DNA from: Notospermus geniculatus
Taxonomy: Eukaryota > Nemertea > Pilidiophora > Heteronemertea > Lineidae
Reading direction: 5' to 3'
Length of the DNA: 64,000 bases
NCBI GenBank assembly: GCA_002633025.1
Contig: NMRB01003251.1
Location: 1 to 64,000 of the forward strand
Notes under the pieces: generated by a model
Databases searched by the model: none
What the model was told of the DNA's origin: nothing
What the model saw: the letters and a program-made list of their open reading frames with translations, nothing else
Position numbers and translations under genes: made by a program
In this document: positions 10,057 through 22,365 of the stretch, one piece after another
Position numbering within the stretch: position 1 is the stretch's first letter
Layout: each line of letters starts with the position of its first letter

Positions 10057-13000
10057 TTAGTTATTAATACCTTTGATAATATCTTTACACCACCGTTCAC
10101 CATGCAGATTTTGGACTTCACTCACTACTTGAGTAACGACATCTTTGTTGGTTCGTGTTGTAAATCTGCAAAAGACACACAATGAATTAAAGTTGACACA
10201 CTTACAATTCACAATTTGACCTTTTAGTGCCATAGTTCATTTTGTTGGAGCCATGTGCTTTCATAACTCTTCTTCATGAACTAATCCTCCACATGGCCAA
10301 ATAACAGAGCAAAACCAGCGATAATCTCCATGAAGGAAAACGCCATGTCAATCTCTAGGCCGATCGGAGAGGTCATCCCGTTTCTAAGCGTAATTTGGAG
10401 CCATCTACTAACGCCAAACACGGACAAATTATTCATGAGCAGAATCGCGTTTATAAACATACTTTTTAGTCGTGTCAAATCCGTCGAAATGATCGTCTTC
10501 TTTCAAGAGGCACTTGTAGACGCTCCTCACGGCCTCCTTAAAAACAAAAAAAGCTCCCTGGTTCACGTCTTCTATAGCACAAGTTTAACAACTTAATATG
10601 TCTACGGTAAACACTTTCCCATGTTGTTCAGTAAGTTATTCCTTACACATGATAAAAGCTTGTTCATTTGGCGATTTACATTATCTCATTTAGCTGGTGT
10701 AAAGTGCATCACAAATCCAGCGACATGAAAATACTTACTCTACATTCGTTGCTGGGTTTCTCCACTTTACTTTTTAGCTCTTCAATTAACTTTTCCTTCT
10801 CCGCCAGTTCCCGCTTTAGCCGTTGAATTTCTTGTTCTCCTTGTCTGTTGTTTCTGCAGTAACGTAAAACAGGGGATTCGATCAATGGCACATACATCAG
10901 GTACCGTCTACGCAGACATAAAAAATCAAGAGTTTCGGCAGTTCTTATGCGCGTCCGCATTCTACCATGTCTACTGCCATACGACAGTTGAAGTACAGGC
11001 AAATGAAAGTACGGCTTTTCGCAACAGATTTTTGAGAAGAGAGAAATGAAATAAGGTTGCACCTGCAAGGTATTCGAACGTTAAACCTATGGGCCGTATT
11101 CAAAAAGGGTGTCTAAGACATAGACGCGTGTAACTTCGTCAAATGCATGGTGGGAGTCTCTGCATTAGTGAAGTTACACGCGTCTAAGTTTTAATCGCTT
11201 GATGATCACCCTTTTTGAATACGGCCCATGGGTTACAAACGCTTCATCCTCTCCACCGCGCTGCTAAATTTTCCACGCAAAGACGGTCATACAGGATAGC
11301 ATCCCATTACTACATTTATATTTTTTCACACATTCCCCACCACTTGCATTTGGTGTGACAAGTGTTTACCGAGCTTACTGTTTTGCGTAGGCCTGTTAGG
11401 GAAATGCAAGTTGCTGCGCATGTGCACAAACTATGCCGTACCCCTAGCCAATGGGTTTATGAGTACGGCTGCCGTACCTGTAGACAGTTCGTTACCGATA
11501 TGGGTATATTGGTTTGGCTTGTGGTAATCGACTCGACGCGACGCGACCACTCGATGACTCGATGGTTGGTAGGTTGGCCAATTTAATTTTCCCGCGTGAC
11601 GCCTCCTGTGAGCGAATTCGGCGGATTCATTCAAGAGTGTATATAGTCTGTACTAGAGTAGCCTATACCGTGCATGTTTGTAGTACAAGGTCCTTATCTG
11701 TGGTCCTTTTGTTTCCCCTTCCCAGGTGTATTTACCCTCATAATGCGATCATAATGCCAACGGGATTTGTGCACATACATGTTTACAATGGTACCTTTTT
11801 GAATAAAATTCCGGGATCAACTATTTGCGATGCCATTTGGACTGCGCTTTGTCGGCCGCGTTGACTGTGTGTTGGAAAAGATGCCTTTGATTGCGACTCC
11901 AAAACTGCACCCAGATTTGGAATTTAAAAACAATGACTGATGCATGTACAGTATATTCTCGTCCCTTAGATGCCACAGCGTATCACAACATTAATTTTGA
12001 TTTAAAATCCTTCCAACCCCCCTTCCAAACGAACTGATTGCCTTTGCCACATCCCTTCGAACTCCGTTGAGCTCCCGGGGTTGAGCCGCTCCACGTGACA
12101 GTTTTCTATCGAAAGTTTGCAGTCTTTAATTATTAATGCCTCTGGGCATCTTCCCCTCTAAGGCAATTGTCCTTAGGATATCTGGCCTGCCCCCCCCCAG
12201 AATACCACTCCTGACATCTCCCGCGTTCTCAAACGGGGAGATGTCCGGTGGATGAATAGCATGCACATCAAAATACGACAGGGGCTACATGCGACAATAC
12301 ACGATTTTTGCCGCGATGCATCACACTTTTTCTTTCTTAATTATTATTATTGCTAAAATTTAATTTAGTAGTGTCATCATGAGGCCTGCGTAGACCTATT
12401 TGTGCGTTTTGAAGCTTCCTTAGCAACCATCGAGTCATCGAGTGGTCGCGTCGCGTCGAGTCGATTACCACAAGCCTATTGGTTTGCCCAACCGGTGCTC
12501 CGACAGATAAATCCAAGGGCCCAACTACAACTGAATTCTCGCAAGCCATTTGCTCCAGATCAGTTTCAACTGCAATTATCTAGTGGAAATGAAAATATCG
12601 TTTGCCATAAAACCCACTTGAGGGAGGTTTAGAAATCAAACGATAAACGTAAACCTTCCGACAACGTTATTATTCATACTACATGTACACATTTAATACC
12701 AGATTTTATATTGCATTTTCTGTACAAAAATAACGTTGTCGTTAACGCTTTCGTTTATCGTTTGATTTCTAAACCTCCGTGTTCAATTGTTTGTTGTATT
12801 AAATCTCTCACCAGAAAAGTAAACGCCGGCAATAATAGGGAGTTTAAGAAATCAAACGATAAACGTTAACTTTACGACAACATTATTTTTGTACCGAAAA
12901 TGCAATATATAATCTGGTGAATTCGCAGTATGAAAAATAACGTTGTCGTAAAGTTAACGTTTATCGTTTGATTTCTTAAACTCCCTAATGACGTCACTTA

Positions 13001-13318
13001 ACGGAACGTTACCTTCGTGCTCCAGAATAGGCCTATGATACAAACAAGTATTGAGGAATTATAAAAAGCGTATACTTACGCATTCCTTAACGGTTGCAAA
13101 ACGCTGTTTCGAACAGGCTCCTCCTCCTCCTCCTCCGAATCAATCAGTTGACTGAGATAACTCAGAAGCTTCCTCTTCCGCTTTTGAAGGCTCTTGTTGT
13201 TTGGAGTGGATCCGGTGATAATTTGTTCGCCAGCAACTACTGTTGATGTCTCACTAGTACACGTGGATGTTGAAGTTGAAGGTGTAGAGTCTAATCTAAG
13301 TTCAAATGAATCATCCAT
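10057..13318 (-). CDS. Unrecognised spliced gene, copy B
   Basis: Proposed exons on the minus strand are 13318-13080 (ATG; serine/threonine-rich, then KRKRK and a run of six glutamates; donor GTAAGT), 10853-10739 (acceptor TTACTGCAG, donor GTAAGT; coiled coil), 10571-10463 (acceptor CTATAG, donor GTATGT) and 10165-10057 (acceptor TCTTTTGCAG, stop TAA). Exons 1-2 and 3-4 join in phase; exon 2-3 is out of phase unless a weak GTAGAG donor or an unseen small exon is used. The terminal exon diverges from copy A after its first 34 or so bases, so the two copies predict different C-termini. Coiled coil plus acidic and basic patches would fit a nuclear protein, but function is unknown. Confidence 0.45.
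11091..11227. mobile_element. MITE with GGGCCGTATTC inverted repeats, copy B
   Basis: Same element as 1722-1869, at the same place in the duplication, with small internal differences. Confidence 0.7.
11516..12476. mobile_element. 961-bp transposon, 53-bp TIRs, 9-bp target duplication
   Basis: Both ends begin GGCTTGTGGTAATCGACTCG and match perfectly over 53 bases as inverted repeats. TATTGGTTT flanks both sides (11507-11515 and 12477-12485). Copy A near 2020 has the uninterrupted target. Long TIRs plus a 9-bp duplication fit Mutator-like (MULE) elements by established rules. No transposase is encoded; the interior open frames are short, so it is non-autonomous. Confidence 0.8.
12623..12778. 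mobile_element. MITE, AAATCAAACGATAAACG family, copy B
   Basis: Homologous to 2171-2317 in copy A; inverted ends GGAGGTTTAGAAATC. Confidence 0.7.
12837..12986. mobile_element. MITE of the same family, insertion unique to copy B
   Basis: AGGGAGTTTAAGAAATCAAA and its exact complement bound 150 bp. Inverted repeats are about 45 bp. AAT stands on both sides and once in the empty site of copy A (near 2372). A 3-bp target fits PIF/Harbinger-type insertion. It landed 58 bp from an older relative at 12623-12778. Confidence 0.8.
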
Positions 13319-14145
13319 TGCGTAATAAGAGGGCTTGTATAAATATCGATTCGTCCGATCCGAGGGTCCAGTTTGAGGTCTGAGGCAGTAAACGTTACAG
13401 GCCAATATTTATACCAATATGATCACTGCCTGGGGATCACTGCGGTTGATTGGTCAATGGAGGTATTCATCTGATCTGCACGTGGGTGAGGCGCGAAGGA
13501 ATGTAGCCCACAGCAACCAAGAGGTGTTGTGTACAAACTTAACTGTTCATGTGAGCAAAGTTACATTGGAGAAACAAGCAGACCACTATCAAAACGACTG
13601 GTGGAACCTCAAAAGGACACCAAATCAGCAGCCCATGAACATGTGACAGAAAACAAAGGACGTGTGATTGGCTATGGGAAGGTGTAGAAATCCTCAACAG
13701 GAGTTTAGTTAAAGATTATAAACGCAAACTCGCCGAAGCAATTCAGGAATTAACAGAGACAATGGTTTATTCATTCCCAATACATATGGCTGTTTGATCA
13801 AGTGATATTGCAATCCAAACTCCAGCGCAGTGTTGTCCTTCATTGTGTCATTCAAGCACCTGAAGACGACCATGGAACACTGGTAGAAACGTTGTGGATA
13901 TATCGGGTGTCCCCTCCCCGCTCTAAAAAATGTCCCACTTTTCAAACTTCAATATCTCCTGAGGTGTTTGACCGAATGCAATAAAGCTCCATGAAAATAA
14001 AGGTCATGATAAGATACAGAGCTGATGTTATATGTTCTGATGTTGTATCCCCTGATGTATCACACTGCATACCACAGAACTGCACAGAAATTGAGATTAA
14101 TATGCTAACATCTAGCCATGAAATAAGAAACGGGTTTCCAAGCTG

Positions 14146-14265
14146 AAAGACATTGCTTCCTACCAGAATCGAACCCACGGACCCTCGCATGAGGCATCAA
14201 TCGCCAGCACTAAGGGACAGCACGCCTCAAACCACTAGGCCAAATCCCCATCTTCAAAAAAAGAT
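14146..14265 (-). mobile_element. tRNA-derived SINE-like copy, inverted
   Basis: Reverse complement of the unit at 3851-3965, with box B read as GATTCGAACCC in this strand sense (AGAATCGAACCCACGG on the plus strand). A short fragment is repeated at about 14395-14450. Confidence 0.55.
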
Positions 14266-15375
14266 AGTTCAATGGCCCATGTTAAAGGAGGCGTCCATCA
14301 GTACCCTGCGAGTAGCCCAAATAATCTCCGAACCCAAACAGTTTTATGTTATACAAGGGGTCACATTAAAGGAGATACAAATAATAGATATGAAATAAGA
14401 AACGGGTTTCCAAGGTGAAAGACATTGCTTCCTACCAGAATCGAACATCTAGCCATGGCATAAATTTCATATCAGTACTCCCACTGATTGTTAATAATGT
14501 CCGGTGCAAAAGCACACGTCCATAAATGAAATAACGGGCCTGTGAAGTTCTAACGCCTCGCTTCCAAAACTAATTCTGTCCAAGGATTGCAAAATTGTTG
14601 TGTCCTTGAATGCATTTTCTCATGGACGAAAAAGATGGTGCTGGTGCTGGAACTGTCTGGGAATGGCAATTTGACTGGTGCCGACCCATTGGTATAGGGT
14701 GGTGCCCGTTGAATCTGCATCTCCGATACTGCACTTTTAGACTTGCATCTTTGTACCGATGTTATTCCTCACCCGAGAGGGCTATTGATTTGAAATTCAC
14801 ACCATCTCTTTGTCTTATCACACCCTTAATTTTGGCACAGTTACATTGTATTCCGTTTGACACTTCATGAAATATTGAACTTTGAGAAGTGGGACATTTT
14901 TTTCTGGGACACCCGATATAAGGAGTACCAAAAAAGTGTTTAGTTACTAAATCAAAGTCGTCTCCGATATTCGCAAAATTTCGATCCCAACCAGGGTCTT
15001 CCCTTATTTCACCTAGCAACAAAAATATCTTGTAATTTCAGTGCAAACAGAGAAACTCGTGTGCTGTTATTCTCACTGTGACAGTGTTTTAGACTGCGCT
15101 TTGCAATTTTATAACAGTCGATAAGTCAGTCAAATTGTGAATCGTACGTTTCTGTAAGGCTCACCTAAACTCATTTCATAAAAACGGCTTTGCACCCATC
15201 TTCCCTCTCGCTTAGCATTTTCTTGTACATGTACATGTATGAGAAATTGTCAAATCTAACAGGCATCGTTTTTATCCGATTGACTTCCTTCCCGCTTCCG
15301 ACAGTTTTGATATGAGATGAGAGTAACACATATGTCGTAAACGGGAATTTTAACACCACTGAACCATCTTTTTTG

Positions 15376-15492
15376 AAGATGGGGATTTGACCTAGTGGTT
15401 TAAGAAGGTGTGCTGCCCCTTGGTGCTGGCGATTGATGCCTCATGCGAGGGTCCGTGGGTTCGATTCTGGTAGGAAGCAGTGTCTTTCACCT
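15376..15492 (+). mobile_element. tRNA-derived SINE-like copy
   Basis: Same unit as 3851-3965: box A-like TGACCTAGTGGTTTAAG and box B-like GGTTCGATTC. Confidence 0.6.
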
Positions 15493-15809
15493 TAGAGGCC
15501 CGACTTCTATTTCATATTCTATACTTGTATCTTGTGATATATTTAAGTCCTCTTTTAGATATCCACGTAGCCATTGAGACAAGAACCACTAGGGGGCCTA
15601 ACATTTCACCTCATGAGCGCAACCATTTTTAACAGAATTGCTTGGTGGTGCACAAATACACCTAAAACTTAGTCGTAATACAAGGAAGATAAATATCGCA
15701 TTATGACAGGATTTCTATTAATGATGATTTTTTCACCGGGGGAAGCACGTTGATCAACACCGGTGTGAAAGGAATATTAGTCCTGGGAATGCACTGGGTC
15801 CTGGATATA

Positions 15810-16018
15810 CAGTAAGCTCGAGTTTAAACCACCGGTTCATTATATTCATAAACACACCCATAGTAGGGTCAGTTTCACCCTAGGCCTCAAGCAACTATTC
15901 ATTCCATCACGTGGTTGGTGATCGTACAAGCAATTCCAACCATTCTGCGTAATAGTTGTTATGTTTTATTCGACTGTGGGTGTGCTTATGAACCGGTGGT
16001 TTAAACTCGAGCTTACTG
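15810..16018. mobile_element. Mariner-type MITE with TA target
   Basis: CAGTAAGCTCGAGTTTAAAC and its complement bound 209 bp, flanked on both sides by TA. The copy A equivalent (near 4260) lacks it. Inverted repeats of about 40 bp; no coding. Confidence 0.75.
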
Positions 16019-17371
16019 TAATAACCTATTTAGTCTGCTATCTAAGATTATATCGCATTGTGATTTTACCCATATCCCGGGCCCATATCACGTGCTCTAC
16101 AATAAACCAAATAAATTCATGGGGACTGAGATTCCTGCCACACCAGATCCTGCACTCCCGAAATGCAGTGCCTCGTGAGAAACAAGGCCATAATATCAAT
16201 CAAAATATTGACGCTAATGCCTTCGCATCTATAAAGTTTTTCAAAACTAAACAAACTATTAATTTCTTGTCCTTCCGCCGTCGAATATATTAACACTCTT
16301 GTTCTCATTGGAAAACAAAGGAGGAAACCGGAGTTCTGGAGAAGTCAACTGTCCCCATTGATTAAATAAGGAATTTCAACTCCTCATAGGCCTTAAAGCT
16401 TTCCCTTGCACTCGATCATACATGTAGATTTAAACTGACTTTATATTTTGTCCTTTCTTTATAAATGTAGGAAGAAACCGGAGCTCTTTGCAAGTCATGC
16501 CATTTTAGTTGGAGCTTTGGGGTGGGTGCTAACTCATGGTCTAGTCAAGCTATCTCGCTATTGTACCAGGAACATAAGAGTTATAAAAAAGACCAAGGTG
16601 AGCCTAGATATTATAGGCCTATGTGGTGCCTTAACCCCCATTTTGTGGCAAGAGATGCCCATTAATGACATTCCCGGCAAAACCTCCTTTCTTCAGCCCA
16701 AGCCTAGTTCTCTGGGACCAACAGGCGAATCAAGTTGCCATGAAAATGACAGGCACGCCAGGGCCTAGTGCTAAGGATATTATAGGTCGGAACTAAGGGC
16801 GAGACAGTTTATGCGTATGTATCATGAGGTTTTTTCTCTAACGCGGCCCATTCCCAGGAAAACTGCATATATATCCATGTTCACTGACATCCTATCAATA
16901 GTTTGTCGAAGTTTCAATGAAATTGGCCAATACAGTAAGCTTTATTTACGCCAAAACAACTTTAACAACTTCTGCAAAATGTTTGGCCATCAAAGTCATC
17001 TTTTCCTCCCTTCAACATGTTGAACCACTCGCCCCAATGTTGGTTCAACTTAACTTGGCCAAGCTGAAACAAACAAACTATTTGGCAGACTACATAAATA
17101 CAATCTCTTCTCGTGGTGGATACAATTGTGCACTGTTTTTGTATGTCTAAATCGACGCTAATATTGTTGACGCTAATGCCTTCGCATTTCTAAAGCTTAT
17201 TTCAAAACTAAACAAACTATTGATTTCTTGTCCTTCGTCGAATGTATTATCACTCTACTTGTTCTCATTGGAAAACAAAGGAGGAAACCGGAGTTCTGAT
17301 TGAAGTCAACAGTCCCCATTGATTAAATAAGGAATTCCAACTACTGATGAAGCTTTCTCTTGCACTGGGTC

Positions 17372-19639
17372 AGTATTTAAACTGACTATCTTTAAATATT
17401 TTATCCTTTTTTATAAATATAAACGGAGCTCTTTGGGTGTTGACTGCTTTCCAATTGAGCAAATTTCAGTTGCAATGTCAAAATATCTACATGTAACTGT
17501 CAAGCCGAGTACCGAATAGGACATTCACTTGACGCAATGGCAAATTTCATCAACTTTCAGTTTTGATGAAATGTACTGAAATGTACTCTTTCAGTCATCC
17601 TGATTGACGCAGGCAGCAGATACAAAAATGCTCTCTGCACTTTGATACCCTTCAGTTGCAGATGGCAAACAGTGAAATGAAATTGCCATGTTTTGAAGAT
17701 GATGATCAAGTTAGGGGAATCCGTCCATGCATGCAAGTCATGCGTTGGAGCTTTGCGGTAGGCGCTAACTCATGGGGCCTAATTTATAAAACATAGCAAA
17801 AGCTTACAAGCCAAAGCCCCAAGGCCAAGCTTCATAAAAACTAGCATTTGCTTTTTCTGGGCTTTTTCTTGAAGAGGTATTTATAAAATTTTGCTTTTGC
17901 TTCATAGAACAAGCAACTCCCTATAAGAATTAGCAGACGATTTGTCTTGCGAGCATTAGCTTCATCCGATAGAAAATCCTGCTTGGCTTTATAAGAAAAG
18001 GTCATTAAGATAAGCAATTGATTGTGAATATGTTTCTGAGCAAAATATTTGGGTTGTGCTTCTCCATTACAAGCAAGAGCTTCGCCTTGAGGCTTTGGCT
18101 TGTAAGCTTTTGCTATGTTTCATAAATTCGGCCCAATGACAGGCACGCCAGTGCCTAGTGCAAAGAGTATTATAGGCCGATACTAAGGGCGAGACAGTTT
18201 ATGCCTATGTATCATGAGATTTTTTTTCTAACGCGGCCCATATCCCAGAAAAACTGCATAGATATCCATGTTCACTGACATCCTATCAATAGTTTGTCGA
18301 AATTTCAATGAAATTGGCCAATGCAGTAAGCTTATTTACGCCAAAATAACTTTAACAACTTCTGCAAAATTTTTGGCCATCAAAGTCATCTTTTCCTCCC
18401 TTCAACATGTTGAATCACTCTCCCCAATGTACACTGTAGTTTCACCTTAACTTGGCCAAGCTGAAACAAACAAATTATTTGGCAGACTACATAAATACAA
18501 ACTCTTCTCGTGGTGGATACAATTATGCACTGTTTTTGTAATACCGGCTGGATCAACACCGGTGTGAAAGGAATGCGAGTCCTGGGAATGCACTGGGTAG
18601 CCTGTAGTGTGCTTTTACCCACTTGTTGTACAATAAACCGAATAAATTACTGGAGACTGAGATTCCTGCCACACCAGATCCAGCACTCCCGAAATATAGG
18701 CCTAGTGCATGCCTCGTGAGAAAAAAAGGCCATATTATCGATCAAACTATTGACGCTAATGCCTTCGCATTTAAAGCTTTCCAAAACTAAACAAACTATT
18801 AATTTCTTGTCCTTCCGCCGTCGAATATATTAACACTCTTGTTCTCATTGGAAAACAAAGGAGGAAACCGGAGTTCTGGGAGAGGTCAACAGTCCCCATT
18901 CATTGATTAGGAATTTCAACTCCTGATGAAGCTTTCCCTACTTTCTTTAAATATTTTGTCCTTTTTGCAGATGTAGGAGGAAACCGCGGGGCTCTTTTGT
19001 AGGTTACTGCTTTCCAATTGAGCAAATTTCAGTTGCAATGTTAAAATATCTAGCTGTCCAGCCGAGATGGCCGAGTGGCCAATAGGGAATACAACAAACT
19101 ATCTTAGGACATTATTCACTGGACGTCAAATTTCAGCACTCAGATTTTATGAAATGTGCTGAAAGGGGTACGGTACCGTACTCTTTCAGTCATCCTGATT
19201 AACGTACTTAATAACTACCCGTTTTGAAGCTGATAATCAAACTTCAGGGGAATCCGCCCATTGGGGTGAGGGCTTGTGCTATCTCGCTATTTTGGTACCA
19301 GGGACATGAGAGTTATAAAAATGACCAACGTGTACCTTGCTATTATAGAAATAGGCCTATGTGGAGCATCCACCCCATTTTGTGGCAATAGATGCCCATT
19401 AATGACATTCCCGGCAAAACTTCCTTTCTTCAGCCCAAGCCTAGTTCTCTGGGACCAACAGGCGAATCAAGTTGCCATGAAAATGACAGGCACGCCAGGG
19501 CCTAGTGCTAAGGATATTATAGGCCGGTATTAAGGGCAGTTTATGCGTATGTATCATGAGATTTTTTTTCTAACGCGGCCCATATCCCAGAAAAACTGCA
19601 TAGACATCCATGTTCACTGACATCCTATCAATAGTTTGT
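17372..19639. repeat. Large tandem duplication, unit 1
   Basis: Matches 19839-22120 or so base for base over most of its length; landmarks recur at an offset of about 2.47 kb (for example the MITE at 17775 and 20249). It is cut at 19639 by the hairpin minisatellite. The open frames inside (60-85 residues) differ mostly by amino acid-changing or frame-shifting differences, so I see no gene. Confidence 0.8.
17775..18134. mobile_element. 360-bp MITE, GGGCC-AATTTAT ends, unit 1
   Basis: GGGCCTAATTTATAAAAC at the left mirrors CATAAATTCGGCCC at the right; the inverted repeats extend over about 45 bp through AGCAAAAGCTTACAAGCC. Confidence 0.75.
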
Positions 19640-19838
19640 ATGCGAGTTTATAAAGTCGGAGTGCGAGATTATAAAGACGCAGTGCGAGTTTATAAAGTCG
19701 CAGTGCGAGATTAAAAGTCGCAGTGTGAGATTGTGAGATTAAAAAGTCGCAGTGCGAGATTAAAAGTCGCAGTGCGACTTTAAAAAGTCGCAGTGCGAGA
19801 TTTTAAAAAAATAACACATGTCCCGTAACGGGCGCCGT
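19640..19838. repeat. Hairpin minisatellite, inverted copy
   Basis: About ten units of AAAGTCGCAGTGCGAGATT type ending in CCCGTAACGGGCGCCGTAG. It is the reverse complement of 6200-6322 and sits at the junction between the two tandem units. Confidence 0.65.
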
Positions 19839-22365
19839 AGTATTTAAACTGACTATCTTTAAATATTTTATCCTTTTTATAAATATAAACGGAGCTCTTT
19901 GCGAGTTGACTGCTTTCCAATTAAGCAAATTTCAGTTGCAATGTCAAAATATCTACATGTAACTGTCTAGTCGAGTACCGAATAGGACATTCACTTGACG
20001 AAATGGCAAATTTCATCAACTTTCAGTTTTGATGAAATGTACTGAAAGGGGTACTCTTTCAGTCATCCTGATTGACGCAGGCAGCAGATACAAAAATGCT
20101 CTCTGCACTTTGATACCCTTTGGTTGCAGATGGCAAACAGTGAAATGAAATTGCCATGTTTTGAAGATGTTGATCAAGTTAGGGGAATCCGTCCATGCAT
20201 GCAAGTCATGCCATTTTAGTTGGAGCTTTGCGGTAGGCGCTAACTCATGGGGCCTAATTTATAAAACTTAGCAAAAGCTTACAAGCCAAAGCCCCAAGGC
20301 CAAGCTTCATAAAAACTAGCATTTGATTTTTCTGGGCTTTTTCTTGAAGAGGTATTTATAAAATTTTGCTTTTGCTTCATAGAACAAGCAACTCCCTATA
20401 AGAATTAGCAGAAGCTTTGTCTTGCGAGCATTAGCTTCATCAGATAGAAAATCCTGCTTGGCTTTATAAGAAAAGGTCATTAGGATAAGCAATTGATTGT
20501 GAATATGTTTCTGAGCAAAATCTTTGGGTTGTGCTTCTCCATTACAAGCAAAAGCTTCGCCTTGAGGTTTTGGCTTGTAAGCTTTTGCTATGTTTTATAA
20601 ATTCGGCCCAATGACAGGCACGCCAGGGCATAGTGCAAAGAGTATTATAGACCGATACTAAGGGCGAGACAGTTTATGCGTATGTATCATGAGATTGTTT
20701 TTCTAACGAGGCCCATATCCCAGAAAAACTGCATAGATATCCATGTTCACTGACATCCTATCAATAGTTTGTCGAAATTTCTATGAAATTGGCCAATGCA
20801 GTAAGCTTATTTACGCCAAAATAACTTTAACAACTTCTGCAAAATTTTTGGCCATCAAAGTCATCTTTTCCTCCCTTCAACATGTTGAATCACTCTCCCC
20901 AATGTACACTGTAGTTTCACCTTAACTTATGGCCAAGCTAAAACAAACAAATTATTTGGCAGACTACATCAATACAAACTCTTCTCGTGGTGGATACAAT
21001 TATGCACTGTTTTTGTAATACCGGCTGGATCAACACCGGTGTGAAAGGAATGCGAGTCCTGGGAATGCACTGGGTCCTGGGTAGCCTGTAGTGTGCTTTT
21101 ACCCACTTGTTGTACAATAAACCGAATAAATTCCTGGAGACTGAGATTCCTGCCACACCAGATCCAGCACTCCCGAAATATAGGCCTAGTGCATGCCTCG
21201 TGAGAAAAAAGGCCATATTATCGATCAAACTATTGACGCTAATGCCTCCGCATTTTAAAGCTTTCCAAAACTATACAAACTATTAATTTCTTGTCCTTCC
21301 GCCGTCGAATATATTATCACTCTTGCTCTCATTGGAAAACAAAGGAGGAAACCGGAGTTCTGGGAGAAGTCAACAGTCCCCATTCATTGATTAGGAATTT
21401 CACCTCCTGATGAAGCTTTCCCTACCTTCTTTAAATATTTCGTCCTTTTTTGCAAATGTAGGAGGAAACCGCGGGGCTCTTTTGGAGGTTACTGCTTTCC
21501 AATTGAGCAAATTTCAGTTGCAATGTTAAAATATCTAGTTGTCCAGCCGAGATGGCCGAGTGGCCAATAGGGAATACAACAAACTATCTTAGGACATTAT
21601 TCACTGGACGTCAAATTTCAGCACTCAGTTTTTATGAAATGTGCTGAAAGGGGTACCGTACTCTTTCAGTCACCCTGATTAACGTACTTAATAACTACCC
21701 GTTTTGAAGCTGATAATCAAACTTCAGGGGAATCCGCCCATAATTGGAGCTTTGGGGTGAGGGCTAACTGTGCTGTCTCGCTATTTTGGTACCAGGGACA
21801 TGAGAGTTATAAAAATGGCCAACGTGTACCTTGCTATTAATAGGCCTATGTGGAGCATCCACCCCATTTTGTGGCAATAGATGCCCATTAATGACATTCC
21901 CGGCAAAACTTCCTTTCTTCAGCCCAAGCCTAGTTCTCTGGGACCAACAGGCGAATCAAGTTGCCATGAAAATGACAGGTACGCCAGGGCCTAGTGCTAA
22001 GGATATTATAGGCCGGTATTAAGGGCAGTTTCTGCGTATGTATCATGAGATTTTTTTTCTAACGCGGCCTATATCCCAAAAAAACTGCATAGATATCAAT
22101 GTTCACTGACATCCTATCAATGGTTTGTCGAAATTTCAATGAAATTGGCCAATGCAGTAAGCTTATTTACGCCAAAATAACTTTAACAACTTCTGCAAAA
22201 TTTTTGGCCATCAAAGTCATCTTTTCCTCCCTTCAACATGTTGAATCACTCGCCCCAATGTACACTGTAGTTTCACCTTAACTTGGCCAAGCTAAAGCAA
22301 ACAAATTATTTGGCAGACTACATCAATACAAACTCTTCTCGTGGTGGATACAATTATCCACTGTT
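19839..22365. repeat. Large tandem duplication, unit 2
   Basis: Second unit of the 2.47-kb tandem repeat. A third, partial relative follows at about 22440-22900. Between 22900 and 23098 nothing is recognised. Confidence 0.75.
20249..20609. mobile_element. 360-bp MITE, unit 2
   Basis: Duplicate of 17775-18134 carried along in the tandem duplication. Confidence 0.75.

Larger units (their letters stand above)
10132..17290. repeat. Segmental duplication, copy B
   Basis: Counterpart of about 790-6199. It has extra insertions absent from copy A (11516-12476, 12837-12986, 15810-16018, and a 124-base piece at 11372-11495 between TTACCG repeats) and lacks the 5218-5914 element. A piece present in direct orientation in copy A (near 3750-3850) appears inverted at about 14150-14345. 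Stretches 13330-14140 and 14560-15370 hold no convincing gene. Confidence 0.75.

Noticed and set aside
19060-19085. tRNA-Leu-like GAGATGGCCGAGTGG at 19065 and 21545
   Set aside because: Resembles the 5-prime part of a tRNA with box A, but no box B, acceptor pairing or cloverleaf follows.
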